Positions 36,449 through 45,735 of a stretch of 64,000 bases of DNA are shown here, piece after piece. The first letter of the stretch is position 1. Every line of letters starts with the position of its first letter. Source of the DNA: Blautia schinkii DSM 10518 (GTDB lineage Bacteria > Bacillota > Clostridia > Lachnospirales > Lachnospiraceae); assembly GCA_000702025.1 (NCBI GenBank), contig JNKJ01000009.1:62001-126000 (forward strand), given 5' to 3'. A program made the position numbers and the translations under genes. Below the pieces are notes generated by a model that was given only the letters and a program-made list of their open reading frames with translations, did no database searches and was not told the origin of the DNA.

Positions 36449-37402
36449 TTACTCTTCCACTCTCCCGAAATTCCTCAAGAACATCACCTTATCAATGGCT
36501 TTGACAGCCATCCACCAATTCTCGCTCAAAGCGAATTCTTTTGCATATTTTTCTCCCAGGTCAAACCAAGTCCAGGTGATATTCCATACGCCGCCCGGGT
36601 TCCTTGTGTCAATCAGGTAATCCAGCTCTGTTGTTACGATTTCCTCATTTCCTTTATAGAACGGACTCTCCGCAGAAGGAATGAATTCGGAAGGCCTTGG
36701 TGTGTAAAAAGCCCATTTTTCCGGGTCGCGCTCAATCTTTTGGTTCGCGATCACAGCCATCTTTTCCATTAATCCGGGAGCAGGGAACTCACAAGAAAGA
36801 CCGCTCTGCATAATATCTCCAAGCAGCATCAGGATTCCGCCTGCGCCCATCTCACCGAGCTCTTCTGTTGTTTCCGCATTCTTTAGAATATTGTGTGTAT
36901 AGGTGCTGGCCTTCTCAAACAAACTGCTCTCTCTTGGTGCATAGCGTAGGATAAAGGCACAAATGGACGCTGTAAGTCCCATATTTTGGACTTTATTTGA
37001 GTCCTCACTATAGCCCCACCATGGTGCATGGGCACAATTATCATTCGATGGGATTGAGAAAAACCAACCACTCTCATCACTTCCATCGCCGCTGTCCAGA
37101 TAACGGAAAATTCCCTGAACCACCGGGTGCTCGATACCCTTTTCTTCCATAAAACCTATATTTCTCAATATTGCAATTGCATTAAATGTCTGATAAGGGG
37201 AGGATTCCGGATTCCAGCAATCAGGCTCAAGACAATTGCCAAAGCCGCCGTCCTCATTCTGATAATAAGCTAACTCCTTTACCACACTCTCCTTATCGCC
37301 GTTTTCTAAAAAATATTCCCAAAGTGCCAATTCTAAAGGTCTGGCATTTCTGTGAATCCAGGTGCGTACTTCCTGGTATGCATTTCTGTCAAATTTTTTC
37401 AT
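36449..37402 (-). CDS. Alpha/alpha-toroid (prenyltransferase-like) protein
   Basis: This 317-residue soluble protein contains the QNEDGGFGNCLEPD motif and related repeats of the prenyltransferase/squalene-oxidase alpha/alpha-toroid fold. Such free-standing bacterial proteins are common in Clostridia and have no assigned reaction. A GGAGG box precedes the start and a terminator follows. An AraC gene lies upstream in the same direction, separated by a terminator. Confidence 0.65.
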   Translation of the reverse strand: MKKFDRNAYQEVRTWIHRNARPLELALWEYFLENGDKESVVKELAYYQNEDGGFGNCLEPDCWNPESSPYQTFNAIAILRNIGFMEEKGIEHPVVQGIFRYLDSGDGSDESGWFFSIPSNDNCAHAPWWGYSEDSNKVQNMGLTASICAFILRYAPRESSLFEKASTYTHNILKNAETTEELGEMGAGGILMLLGDIMQSGLSCEFPAPGLMEKMAVIANQKIERDPEKWAFYTPRPSEFIPSAESPFYKGNEEIVTTELDYLIDTRNPGGVWNITWTWFDLGEKYAKEFALSENWWMAVKAIDKVMFLRNFGRVEE

Positions 37403-37456
37403 GATGCTTATCCTCCAATGTTTTATATAGTAAGACCAATCGATAACGCAAAGGAC

Positions 37457-37496
37457 AAAAAAGCCGCATCCGGAGAGGTCCTTGTCTGGCTCTTTT
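37457..37496 (-). terminator. Intrinsic terminator after the AraC gene
   Basis: AAAAAAGCC (37457-37465) and GGCTCTTTT (37488-37496) pair with one wobble; on the minus strand the stem ends in six T. Confidence 0.55.
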
Positions 37497-37526
37497 ATGC
37501 CCCTTACATCAAACCATTAGAGTATA

Positions 37527-38396
37527 TCAAACTTTCTCATCCAGGTATTGTAAAAAAACGACATTTGCGTCTCTGCTAATCCCGGCAATCTGCCTTGCCC
37601 TTTCCGGTGTCACACCGTGAAACCGCTTAAATTCCCGGAGCAGATGAGCCTGATCCGTATAACCATACCGGTATACGGCGTCCATCACGTCAAATCTGGA
37701 TGATGTAGCCATTTCTCTCCATACATTCTGGTAACGCACAAGACTTGCCGCCCGTTTCATTGTCAGTCCCACCTGGCTTCGGAACATACGCTCCATGTGC
37801 CTTTGGCTGACGCAGCTAAACTCACAGATTTCCTTTACGCCTGCACTTCCTGCGGTATTTATCATGTGGTGGATAGAATTAAAAAGGTTGTCGTTTTTCT
37901 CCATATAATTTAACTTATGCAGCAGAAAATCCTCCACATATGCTATCCGTTCCTCTACTCTTTTGATATAAAAAAAAGGTTGAAAAAGCTGCTGCCATTC
38001 CTTTTCCAGAACGTTTAATTCCACACTCCTATTTACACTTTCGCAAAATTTCAACTTAAGAAAAAGGTGTGCCGACCAGAAGTGAAAACGGATAGCAAAG
38101 CAACTGATTTCATCTTCAGAAGCTCTCTGTACCGTGATCTCCGGCTCATCCTGGATGCCGCAGAGATATCCTGAAATTCTCTGTCTGGTATGATTGATAT
38201 GTACAATAATGTCCATACAGGTATCCGGATTTACCAGTACTTCTGTCTCTCCGGACGGCTTTTTTTTCGCGCTCATGGTCCAAAAACAGGAAATATACGG
38301 GCGCAGGAGCAGCGAGGGCCGGTACTCCATATAGCTTCCGTCAGACACAAAGGGATGCGAGGTAAGCGGACGATATATATTATGAAAATTAAGCAT
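37527..38396 (-). CDS. AraC-family transcriptional regulator
   Basis: A 289-residue regulator with an N-terminal DUF6597-like sensor (YRPSLLLRPYISCFWTM) and a C-terminal AraC helix-turn-helix (about 170-275; VKEICEFSCVSQRHMERMFRSQVGLTMKRAASLVR, split over two helices). AAGGAG precedes the ATG at 38396. No neighbouring gene is an obvious target. Confidence 0.85.
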   Translation of the reverse strand: MLNFHNIYRPLTSHPFVSDGSYMEYRPSLLLRPYISCFWTMSAKKKPSGETEVLVNPDTCMDIIVHINHTRQRISGYLCGIQDEPEITVQRASEDEISCFAIRFHFWSAHLFLKLKFCESVNRSVELNVLEKEWQQLFQPFFYIKRVEERIAYVEDFLLHKLNYMEKNDNLFNSIHHMINTAGSAGVKEICEFSCVSQRHMERMFRSQVGLTMKRAASLVRYQNVWREMATSSRFDVMDAVYRYGYTDQAHLLREFKRFHGVTPERARQIAGISRDANVVFLQYLDEKV

Positions 38397-38518
38397 TATG
38401 TCTCCTTATTCCAGTCAAAGACCCCGCAGCAGTCGCCAAATGTCCATGCGAGTATGGCCGCTTGGCTCGTTGCTCTCGGGAATAAAAGTTCGTAACAAAA
38501 TCTGCGCAGATAAACCAC

Positions 38519-38962
38519 CTATTTCAGCTTCGGAAGAATGCGGTCCAGCACCTCCATGGCACCGTTGAGCTGTATAAGCTCCTCCCCTGTAAGCTGCTCC
38601 TCTAGCATACGGATAAAGGCCGTATTTTTGAGATAATACTCATCAAGGTAGGTGACAGCTTCCGGAGTCAAACGTATCCAGATAGCTCTGCGGTCGCCCT
38701 CATTATACACCCGTTCCACAAACCGATGCATACTCAGAGCATCGATCAGTTTCGTTGCCTGTTGTTTGGGTACCTTTAATTGATTGGCAAGCTGGGTCAT
38801 TGTCATTGTACCATTTATTTTCAAAGTCTGCAGGCAGTAATATGTTTCCAGGCTCATCTCTCTGTTGAGCGTATCCTTAAATGGCCGCACAAGCTTCGCG
38901 TGCCAGTTTGGCATTACCCCCAGCAGGTTCTGCACAAACTTCTCAGAAATTTTTTCTGTCAT
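38519..38962 (-). CDS. MarR-family transcriptional regulator
   Basis: A 147-residue winged-helix regulator (MTQLANQLKVPKQQATKLIDAL, then NEGDRRAIWIRLT). The ATG at 38962 has GGAGAG upstream. It is divergent from the FUSC-type efflux gene across 170 bases containing a palindrome, so it likely represses that gene and responds to an aromatic or amphipathic compound. Confidence 0.87.
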   Translation of the reverse strand: MTEKISEKFVQNLLGVMPNWHAKLVRPFKDTLNREMSLETYYCLQTLKINGTMTMTQLANQLKVPKQQATKLIDALSMHRFVERVYNEGDRRAIWIRLTPEAVTYLDEYYLKNTAFIRMLEEQLTGEELIQLNGAMEVLDRILPKLK

Positions 38963-39036
38963 CTTTTCTCTCCGTTGACAAATCATTATGAAAATGCTAT
39001 CCTAATAAATTGGTAAACAAAATATGACTATCAATG

Positions 39037-39050
39037 TTTTGACATCAAAA
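39037..39050. promoter_or_regulatory. Palindrome in the MarR/FUSC divergent promoter region
   Basis: TTTTGA (39037-39042) and TCAAAA (39045-39050) around a two-base centre form a 14-base palindrome between the divergent MarR and FUSC genes, a typical MarR operator position. Confidence 0.4.
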
Positions 39051-39132
39051 TGAAGTATATGATATTTTTGTAATTTTTGCAACAGCTTACAGGGAGCTTC
39101 TGCAATTGAATGAAAAGGAGGCAGTACATTTC

Positions 39133-40878
39133 ATGAAACATTTCAATCTGAAAAAACCTGAAGTAATCCGCAGCAATTTTCGTTTCAGTACCTTAAGCTT
39201 TTTGTTTATCATTTTCTATGTAAATGCATTTCAGCTTATTTTCGGTCCTGAAAATTCTATCGTGGGCGTGATTTTCACAATTATGATGTCCGCCTCAATG
39301 GCAAGAGATCTCACTGCCACGCCTTTCCGACATTTCGTTATACAAGCCGTGGTGCTGATATGGATGGCGCTCGCTGCCTACGGAGTGGTTTCCCTGCCCG
39401 CTCCATTGTCACTCTGCATCAATTTTATCACATTATTGCTCATTTTGTATGCATTTACTTACGAATATTCCACCCACTTGTATTTTCCGTATATTTTGTC
39501 GTATTTGTTTCTTATATTTATCTCACCCGTAAGTGCGCAGCAGCTCCCCAAGCGTTTGCTCGCCATGCTGGCAGGGGCGCTCTCCATCATACTTTATCAA
39601 TGGTTTATGGGCAGGAACAGAGTGGTGGAAACTGCCAGAGATGTACTCACGGAAATGATTGACGAAGTGTGTAAAGCATGTTCTTACAAGATGGGAGTAA
39701 CTTCAGACCACGCAGATACAGTTGAAATGCGGCGCAAGCTGTGCTCTCTGGGGCATACGGTTTATGACCGGAGGAAAAGCGTATTCAGTATCTCAGACGC
39801 AAGTTTTTCCATGATTGCCGCAGGACGTGGGCTGGAGCACCTGCTGGCTCTCATAGAGGAGTTGCCGGATGGTATTTCTGACAAGGAAAAAGCACTGCTT
39901 ATACATATTTCCGGCCAGCTTGAAATTTACCGCGATTTTCTCCAGCAGAAAACCGGCAGCCTTCCACCAGTGGATGAGCACATCTTCATCAGCGGCGAAA
40001 ATAACAAGGCGTACAGGCTTTTTTACAAAGACCTTGCATACACACGGGACAGACTCTTGCATATGACTGACCCCAAAAACAAGATCCATTATAAAAAAAC
40101 GGCCCTGTCTCTGAGAGTACGCCTGGAAACCGCCCTGGACTTCAGCCCCCTGCGGGCAGTCTACGCACTGCGTACGGCTTTACTCCTTTCCCTGGCTACT
40201 CTGTTGGTACAGACAATGGCGCTTCCTCATGGAAAATGGCTGCTCTTTACTCTGGCCTCCGTATCACTGCCTTATGCGGACGACGTGCCTGTAAAAATTA
40301 AAAAACGTTTACTTGCAACTATGATCGGAGGACTTGTCTCTGTATTGATCTATGGGCTGGTACCTTGGTCAGGCGGCCGAACCGCAGCAATGATGCTTTC
40401 CGGATATATATCCTTTTATTTTTCGGACTACTCCCAGACCTTTGCCTGCTCCACCATTGGAGCACTGGGCGGGGCCGTATTTATGAGTACTTTCGGTCTG
40501 CACGATGTAGGCATGATGTTTCTTATCCGATGTGGTTACGTTCTCGCGGGAGCGTTTGGCGGATATCTGATAAACTGCCTGGCTTTCCCATATAAAAGGA
40601 CACATGCAACAAAGCAGCTATGGAAAAAATACACTGCCGTTACAAATCTACTCACGGAAATCTGCCAGGAAGAGCAGTTAGACTTCCAGCTATATTACCA
40701 CCTTGTAATCCAGGCCTACATGCTGGAAGAAAAACTGGCACAAAATGCACAGCTTGAGGAATGGAAAGAGTTTCCGCAGCTTTTGTCCCAATATCAGGAA
40801 AAAATCCGCCGCGCCCACAGAAAGCTTATAGCCGGACGTATGGGCGCACCTGTATTCGACGCATCACATTTGGTTTGA
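39133..40878 (+). CDS. FUSC-family membrane protein (aromatic acid exporter type)
   Basis: A 581-residue protein with two blocks of hydrophobic segments (about 20-160 and 350-490) separated by a helical cytoplasmic region, the layout of FUSC/aromatic acid exporter proteins. The ATG at 39133 has AGGAGG 11 bases upstream; the longer TTG frame contains that site. It is controlled most likely by the divergent MarR gene. Export of an aromatic or toxic compound is inferred from the family. Confidence 0.8.
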   Translation: MKHFNLKKPEVIRSNFRFSTLSFLFIIFYVNAFQLIFGPENSIVGVIFTIMMSASMARDLTATPFRHFVIQAVVLIWMALAAYGVVSLPAPLSLCINFITLLLILYAFTYEYSTHLYFPYILSYLFLIFISPVSAQQLPKRLLAMLAGALSIILYQWFMGRNRVVETARDVLTEMIDEVCKACSYKMGVTSDHADTVEMRRKLCSLGHTVYDRRKSVFSISDASFSMIAAGRGLEHLLALIEELPDGISDKEKALLIHISGQLEIYRDFLQQKTGSLPPVDEHIFISGENNKAYRLFYKDLAYTRDRLLHMTDPKNKIHYKKTALSLRVRLETALDFSPLRAVYALRTALLLSLATLLVQTMALPHGKWLLFTLASVSLPYADDVPVKIKKRLLATMIGGLVSVLIYGLVPWSGGRTAAMMLSGYISFYFSDYSQTFACSTIGALGGAVFMSTFGLHDVGMMFLIRCGYVLAGAFGGYLINCLAFPYKRTHATKQLWKKYTAVTNLLTEICQEEQLDFQLYYHLVIQAYMLEEKLAQNAQLEEWKEFPQLLSQYQEKIRRAHRKLIAGRMGAPVFDASHLV

Positions 40879-40896
40879 TAAAAGGTTGATAGCACT

Positions 40897-42111
40897 TTAC
40901 TTATTAATTGCCAGCCACTGTTCTTTTGTAATACAGTTTACATGCTCTGTGCGGATTTCATCCAGAAGTGAACAATGCGCATCCTGAATGGTATGGTGGT
41001 ACTGAAAACCGCATTTCTGCTGCGCTCTCAAGGACTTTTGGTTGCCTTCGTAATAACCACACCAGATTGTACGAAGCTTAAGATCCTCGAAGCCGTGGCG
41101 CATCATTTCCCGCACTGCCTCGGGCATCAGGCCCTGTCCCCAAAAGGGCATTCCAATCCAGTAGCCAATCTCGCCTTCATCCTCCGGCAGTTTAAAGGAG
41201 CTTCTTTCACCCAGCATCAGACCGATACTGCCAATCGGTTCCTCTGCGCCTTTTAAAACTAAGGCATAGGTTCCCGGTGCAGAAAGCACATCCCGGATGA
41301 TCTCCCTGCTGTTCTCCACACTGGTGTGCGGCGGCCAGCCTGCAGGCGGACCAATCTCAGGATTTTTCGCATAGCGGTAGAGCGCTTCGGCGTCAGATTC
41401 TCTCCACGGACGGAGGAGAAGGCGCTCTGTATAAAGATGATTGGAATTTATGATGGGTGTGCCGGCTTTTGTATCCGGGATATAGATCATCAGACTGCCG
41501 GTATCCATATCGGAATGCTGACCGCTGACAATCACATCAACATATTTCCAGGATTGCTCTGCCAGTAATAACGGATTCAACAAGGAATCCCACCAGTCCG
41601 CAAATTCTGTAACTGACTCGATTGTTCCGCCATTTTCCCCCTTGGCAAGGTCACGCTGCACAACACGTTCCCGGGCAGCCTGGGGATCTGTATCTACCCA
41701 AATGGAGAAAGATGAAAGTGCGCGGAGCGTTTTTCTGCTGGCTCCCATTCCTTCTATTATAAGTGGTTTATCTGGATCCACATCAATTGTACCGGGACGG
41801 TTCTCCTTAACCCAGCCGGACGGCCTATAAGAAACATCAACGCCATTGAGCCAGGGGATCATGATATTGTCAAGCATTTCACCGTCCCAGTGGATGGGGT
41901 CAGCGCACCAGCTTACGTCGTCTGTGGAAACAAGATTTGCATCTAAGATTGCTGCAAGCTTCACGGCCAGGGTTGTCTTGCCTGAACCCGCGCTGCCATC
42001 AATGAGGATGAGCGGTTTTTGCTTGCTATTTAATATTTTCTGCGCCAGGCCGGACAGGGACTGGCTTGTCCAGGAATTTATATGAAGTGGTGGTAACATT
42101 GTTGTCGGCAT
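40897..42111 (-). CDS. P-loop kinase fused to a GNAT acetyltransferase
   Basis: This 404-residue protein has an N-terminal uridine-kinase-like P-loop domain (GSAGSGKTT at 39-47; [15 protein letters not shown] lid region) and, from about residue 233, a RimJ/RimL-type GNAT domain ([28 protein letters not shown]). The two halves are in one frame with no break. An AAGGAG site lies 11 bases before the ATG at 42111. The combination suggests a bifunctional modifying enzyme; no substrate can be assigned. It is convergent with the FUSC gene, 18 bases apart. Confidence 0.8.
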   Translation of the reverse strand: MPTTMLPPLHINSWTSQSLSGLAQKILNSKQKPLILIDGSAGSGKTTLAVKLAAILDANLVSTDDVSWCADPIHWDGEMLDNIMIPWLNGVDVSYRPSGWVKENRPGTIDVDPDKPLIIEGMGASRKTLRALSSFSIWVDTDPQAARERVVQRDLAKGENGGTIESVTEFADWWDSLLNPLLLAEQSWKYVDVIVSGQHSDMDTGSLMIYIPDTKAGTPIINSNHLYTERLLLRPWRESDAEALYRYAKNPEIGPPAGWPPHTSVENSREIIRDVLSAPGTYALVLKGAEEPIGSIGLMLGERSSFKLPEDEGEIGYWIGMPFWGQGLMPEAVREMMRHGFEDLKLRTIWCGYYEGNQKSLRAQQKCGFQYHHTIQDAHCSLLDEIRTEHVNCITKEQWLAINK

Positions 42112-42287
42112 TTTATGAAACACTCCTTTCAGATTTGTGATGACTATTTCATCATTATAAAGAAATTATGGGGAAAGTGCAATCGTACAGGGCAAATACT
42201 TTCTGTATGTACTTTCTCTATTGACACTTTTGTTTTTTCATTGTCACAGTTATCGCATATGAATTATTACATATCAAACAACGCAAA

Positions 42288-42316
42288 AAGGCATGAAGCT
42301 TATTACTCCACGCCTT
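42288..42316 (-). terminator. Intrinsic terminator of the sugar catabolism operon
   Basis: AAGGCATG (42288-42295) and CACGCCTT (42309-42316) pair, with a wobble in the minus-strand RNA, followed by a T run. It lies just past the last gene of the operon. Confidence 0.55.
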
Positions 42317-42336
42317 GCATATCTCATTTTTGCTTT

Positions 42337-43215
42337 TTATAGACAACCATTCTCTTCCAATACATTTCTGAGCATCTGCACTTGTGATTCATGTAACGGC
42401 TGGAAAGGTTTCCTGCACTCTCCGCAGTCCAATCCCTGAAGCTTCAGGGCGGCCTTTACTCCCTTGAATACGCCTACCTTACAAAGAGCTTCTATCACTG
42501 CATTTGCTTCGTTCTGTACACTTTGGGCCTCTGTCCATCGATTCTCAGACACAAGCTTTTGTATCTTTACAAACTTCTCTGCCATAAAATTAAAGGTAGA
42601 ACCGATTCCTGCCTGGACGCCTACTGCGGCTGCGCTTAAGAATAATTCATCATGACCGCAGAAAACGCTTTTTTCGGGATATTCCTCAAGCACTCTCTGC
42701 AGCTGAAATAAATCATAACTGGTGTGCTTCATACCAATAATCTTATCGTTCGTAAAAAAGCGCTCAATATCACTGGTTTTAAAGGTGATCCCCGACATCG
42801 CCGGTATATTGTAAATGATTACCGGAACCGACACGCTTTCAGCCAGATCATTATAATACTGCACATATTCGTCCATATTAAACGGAAAGTAGAATGGTGG
42901 AACCGAAGAGATTGCAGATACACCAAGAGACTCTGCATGCTTCGCCAGTTCAATTCCCTGTGCAGTTGCAAATACACCTATATTTGCAATAATTCGGCCG
43001 CGTCCGTCAACTGCTTTTACAACCTGCTCCAGCATATACCTTCGTTCCTCAGCGGTAAGCAGATAGGATTCCCCTGTGCTTCCTCCTACATAAAATCCGT
43101 TGACGCCCTTTGCCAGACAACTCTCTACAACCCTTTCCACCATCTCTGCATCAATCCGCCCGTCCTTATCGAAGGGAGTGATCAATGCCGGGAAGATACC
43201 TGTAAATTTTTCCAT
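42337..43215 (-). CDS. N-acetylneuraminate lyase-like aldolase (DapA/NanA family)
   Basis: A 292-residue class I aldolase with GGSTGE (44-49), catalytic Tyr135 (IIYNIP) and Schiff-base Lys163 (GMKHTS). Segments such as GHDELFL, GIGSTFNFM and VGVFKGVK match N-acetylneuraminate lyase more closely than dihydrodipicolinate synthase. No other sialic acid genes (nanE, nanK, nagA, nagB) are present. With an enolase-superfamily dehydratase in the operon, cleavage of a 2-keto-3-deoxy sugar acid to pyruvate and an aldehyde is the likelier role. It is the last operon gene. Confidence 0.85.
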   Translation of the reverse strand: MEKFTGIFPALITPFDKDGRIDAEMVERVVESCLAKGVNGFYVGGSTGESYLLTAEERRYMLEQVVKAVDGRGRIIANIGVFATAQGIELAKHAESLGVSAISSVPPFYFPFNMDEYVQYYNDLAESVSVPVIIYNIPAMSGITFKTSDIERFFTNDKIIGMKHTSYDLFQLQRVLEEYPEKSVFCGHDELFLSAAAVGVQAGIGSTFNFMAEKFVKIQKLVSENRWTEAQSVQNEANAVIEALCKVGVFKGVKAALKLQGLDCGECRKPFQPLHESQVQMLRNVLEENGCL

Positions 43216-43286
43216 GTTCTCTCCTTGCCAAGCCTGGCTATGATACTATATATTTGCTGCCTCTATTTCTTCGTTATACTTCCTTG

Positions 43287-44744
43287 TTATCCTTCCTCGT
43301 TATACTTCTTCATTGCATATCTGAAAATTATGGATTTCTCCTGTGTTACCTCTTCCAATACGGATGACATACACTCACGGCTGTTTCCGCTCATCTTCTT
43401 TCCACCTCCGAAGGGCAGTTCCTGGGCACGGAAGCCACCGGAGCCGTTTACCGCGACCATACCGGTCCGTAGACTGGCCGCGACCTTCATGGCATCCTGC
43501 AGGTTGTTGGTAATCACCCCTGAGCTCAGGCCATAATCTGAGGTTTCGGCAATTTCGATTGCCTCTTCGAGAGTACGGAATGTAAATATGGGAAAGACTG
43601 GCCCAAATATCTCCATATTTTTGCACACGTCCATATCTTTAGTGCAATTGTCAAGCACTGTCGGCATATAATATGCGCCCCGTCTTACGCCTCCGTACAC
43701 CAGGGATGCGCCCTGGCTGATGGTATGCTTGACCTGGCTCTCAACCTCAGTAGCTGCTTTCTCACTGATCAATACACCATAATCTGTATCAAAATCCATG
43801 AGATCACCTTCTTTGACCGTCTTAAGGCGTTCCTCAATGAGTCTGCGGACAAATTCATCCTTGACGGATTCATGGACAATAAACCGCTTCGCACCGGAGC
43901 AGCACTGACCCGCATTACGTGTTTTATCACCGGCCTCATTCACTGCCAGGTCCATATCGCAGTCTGAACAGATAATCAGTGGGTCGTTGCCGCCAAGCTC
44001 AAATTTATATGCCGTGAGATTTTCTGCCGCGTGTCTCGCAATTTCTTTTCCTGCTTCCACCCCTCCGGTCAGATTTACCTGGGCAATGGCAGGATTATCC
44101 GAAATCCAGTTGCCAACCGTAGCGCCGCGTCCGGTGATGCACTGTACCGCACCCGGTGTCACACCAGCCTCCACCAATAAGCCCATAAGTTTAAGAACTG
44201 TCAAAGGATTGGAGCTCGCCGGCTTTACCACGATGGCATTTCCGGCCATAAGTGCCGGGCCTGCCTTGAATGCCCACAATGCTGCCGGGAAATTGAAGGG
44301 AACAATACATGCAATTACCCCCAATGGTTCATGGACTGTTACCTGAAGGTCATTGTCATAACCTCCCTCAATTCCCATAGGCATTGATTTTCCATAGTGA
44401 TGTTTCACAATCTCAATAGAGCTCTCAAAGGTCATATAAACAGAATCGATTTCTCCATAGGAATCAAAGATTGGTTTTCCTGTTTCGAGTGTAAGTGTCT
44501 TTGCAAGCTCCTCCCGGTTTTCTTCCAGAAGTCCCAAGAATTTCCGCAGAATTTTTGCACGTTCTCGGACAATTACCCGGTTCCATTTTTTCTGGGCATC
44601 GACAGCATCCGCAACCGCTTTGTCTACGTCGGCCTTTGCCGCATCGGGCACAGTATCCAGGAGGCTGCCGTCAAATGGATTGAACACCTCGAGCGTGTCT
44701 TCACTTGAAGCATCCACCCAATTACCGCTAATTAACATTTTCAT
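43287..44744 (-). CDS. NAD(P)-dependent aldehyde dehydrogenase
   Basis: A 485-residue ALDH with catalytic Cys282 (NAGQCCSG) and general base Glu249 (FELGGNDP). An AAAGGTGG box precedes the start. It sits between the class II aldolase and NanA-like aldolase genes, with a paralogue on the other side of the class II aldolase. Oxidation of the aldehyde released by one of the aldolases is inferred. Confidence 0.9.
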   Translation of the reverse strand: MKMLISGNWVDASSEDTLEVFNPFDGSLLDTVPDAAKADVDKAVADAVDAQKKWNRVIVRERAKILRKFLGLLEENREELAKTLTLETGKPIFDSYGEIDSVYMTFESSIEIVKHHYGKSMPMGIEGGYDNDLQVTVHEPLGVIACIVPFNFPAALWAFKAGPALMAGNAIVVKPASSNPLTVLKLMGLLVEAGVTPGAVQCITGRGATVGNWISDNPAIAQVNLTGGVEAGKEIARHAAENLTAYKFELGGNDPLIICSDCDMDLAVNEAGDKTRNAGQCCSGAKRFIVHESVKDEFVRRLIEERLKTVKEGDLMDFDTDYGVLISEKAATEVESQVKHTISQGASLVYGGVRRGAYYMPTVLDNCTKDMDVCKNMEIFGPVFPIFTFRTLEEAIEIAETSDYGLSSGVITNNLQDAMKVAASLRTGMVAVNGSGGFRAQELPFGGGKKMSGNSRECMSSVLEEVTQEKSIIFRYAMKKYNEEG

Positions 44745-44832
44745 AATATTTACCCACCTTTGTGATTAGTCAGGTCTGCACTGGAGTGTGTCTGAAAATT
44801 GTTCTCTGACACGCTCCGGCAGACATATGGAG

Positions 44833-45696
44833 TTACTTATACAAGTCTGCTTTTCCTACTGTCTCAAACAGTCGGAGCTTATGCTCCACTACCTTCTGCA
44901 TTGCTTCTATACAGAAGGGCTGGATGATATTCGGTTCTCTGAGGCTTTCATCCTTCAATACCTCTCTCATTTTGTCGTAGTAAGCGGCCTTGATGTCGCT
45001 GGAGATATTAATTTTATTGATGCCAAGCTTTACAGACTCATTGATTTCCTCATCTGCATTATTGGAGCCTCCGTGGAGGACCAGAGGAATGTGCACTGCT
45101 GCCTTAAGCTCCCGGAGAATGTCAAGTCTCAGCTTCGGTGTCATACCTGCCGGATAGAGGCCGTGGGAGGTTCCGATTGCAACCGCCAGTGTATCAACGC
45201 CTGTTTCTTCAACAAATTTTACGGCGTCCTCAGGCACTGTATAAATGATCTGCTCCGCTCCTGCCTCTGCCTGGTTATCGGTAGAGCCAATAGTACCAAG
45301 CTCTGCCTCTACAGAAACATTAGCCGGGTGCGCAATCTCAACCACATTTTTCGCCCCTTCGATATTTTGTGCAAAGGGCAGAGACGAGCCGTCAAACATC
45401 ACTGAGGTAAAGCCTGCCTGGATTGCAAATATGATTTCTCCCATATCCTGGCAATGGTCAAGGTGCAGGCAGACCGGCACACGAGATTTGTATGCACGTT
45501 TTACAACCGCATCAACCAGGTCAGTCCCGGTAAACGCAAGCTCTAAGGGATGGATTTCAATAATGACCGGAGAGTTTGTTTTCTCACAGGACTCCATGAT
45601 TCCAATAAACATGGAATAATCACTGACATTAAATGCAGGAACTGCAAAGTAATTTTTATTAGCGACCTCCAGTAGGTCTTTCATATTCATTAACAT
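44833..45696 (-). CDS. Class II fructose-bisphosphate aldolase-family protein
   Basis: This 287-residue zinc aldolase has the metal ligands in HLDHC, TSHG and LHGGS, as in FbaA, GatY and KbaY. It probably cleaves a ketose (bis)phosphate to dihydroxyacetone phosphate and an aldehyde. The paired PfkB kinase and dehydrogenases suggest a ketose 1-phosphate as substrate. AAGGA precedes the start at 45696. Confidence 0.87.
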   Translation of the reverse strand: MLMNMKDLLEVANKNYFAVPAFNVSDYSMFIGIMESCEKTNSPVIIEIHPLELAFTGTDLVDAVVKRAYKSRVPVCLHLDHCQDMGEIIFAIQAGFTSVMFDGSSLPFAQNIEGAKNVVEIAHPANVSVEAELGTIGSTDNQAEAGAEQIIYTVPEDAVKFVEETGVDTLAVAIGTSHGLYPAGMTPKLRLDILRELKAAVHIPLVLHGGSNNADEEINESVKLGINKINISSDIKAAYYDKMREVLKDESLREPNIIQPFCIEAMQKVVEHKLRLFETVGKADLYK

Positions 45697-45735
45697 GATA
45701 ATTTATCCTTTACTTTTCTAAGTGTTTATCTGCCA

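Noticed and set aside
42337..43215. Lysine-biosynthesis dihydrodipicolinate synthase
   Set aside because: Motifs such as GHDELFL and GIGSTFNFM match the NanA branch, and the gene is in a sugar operon.
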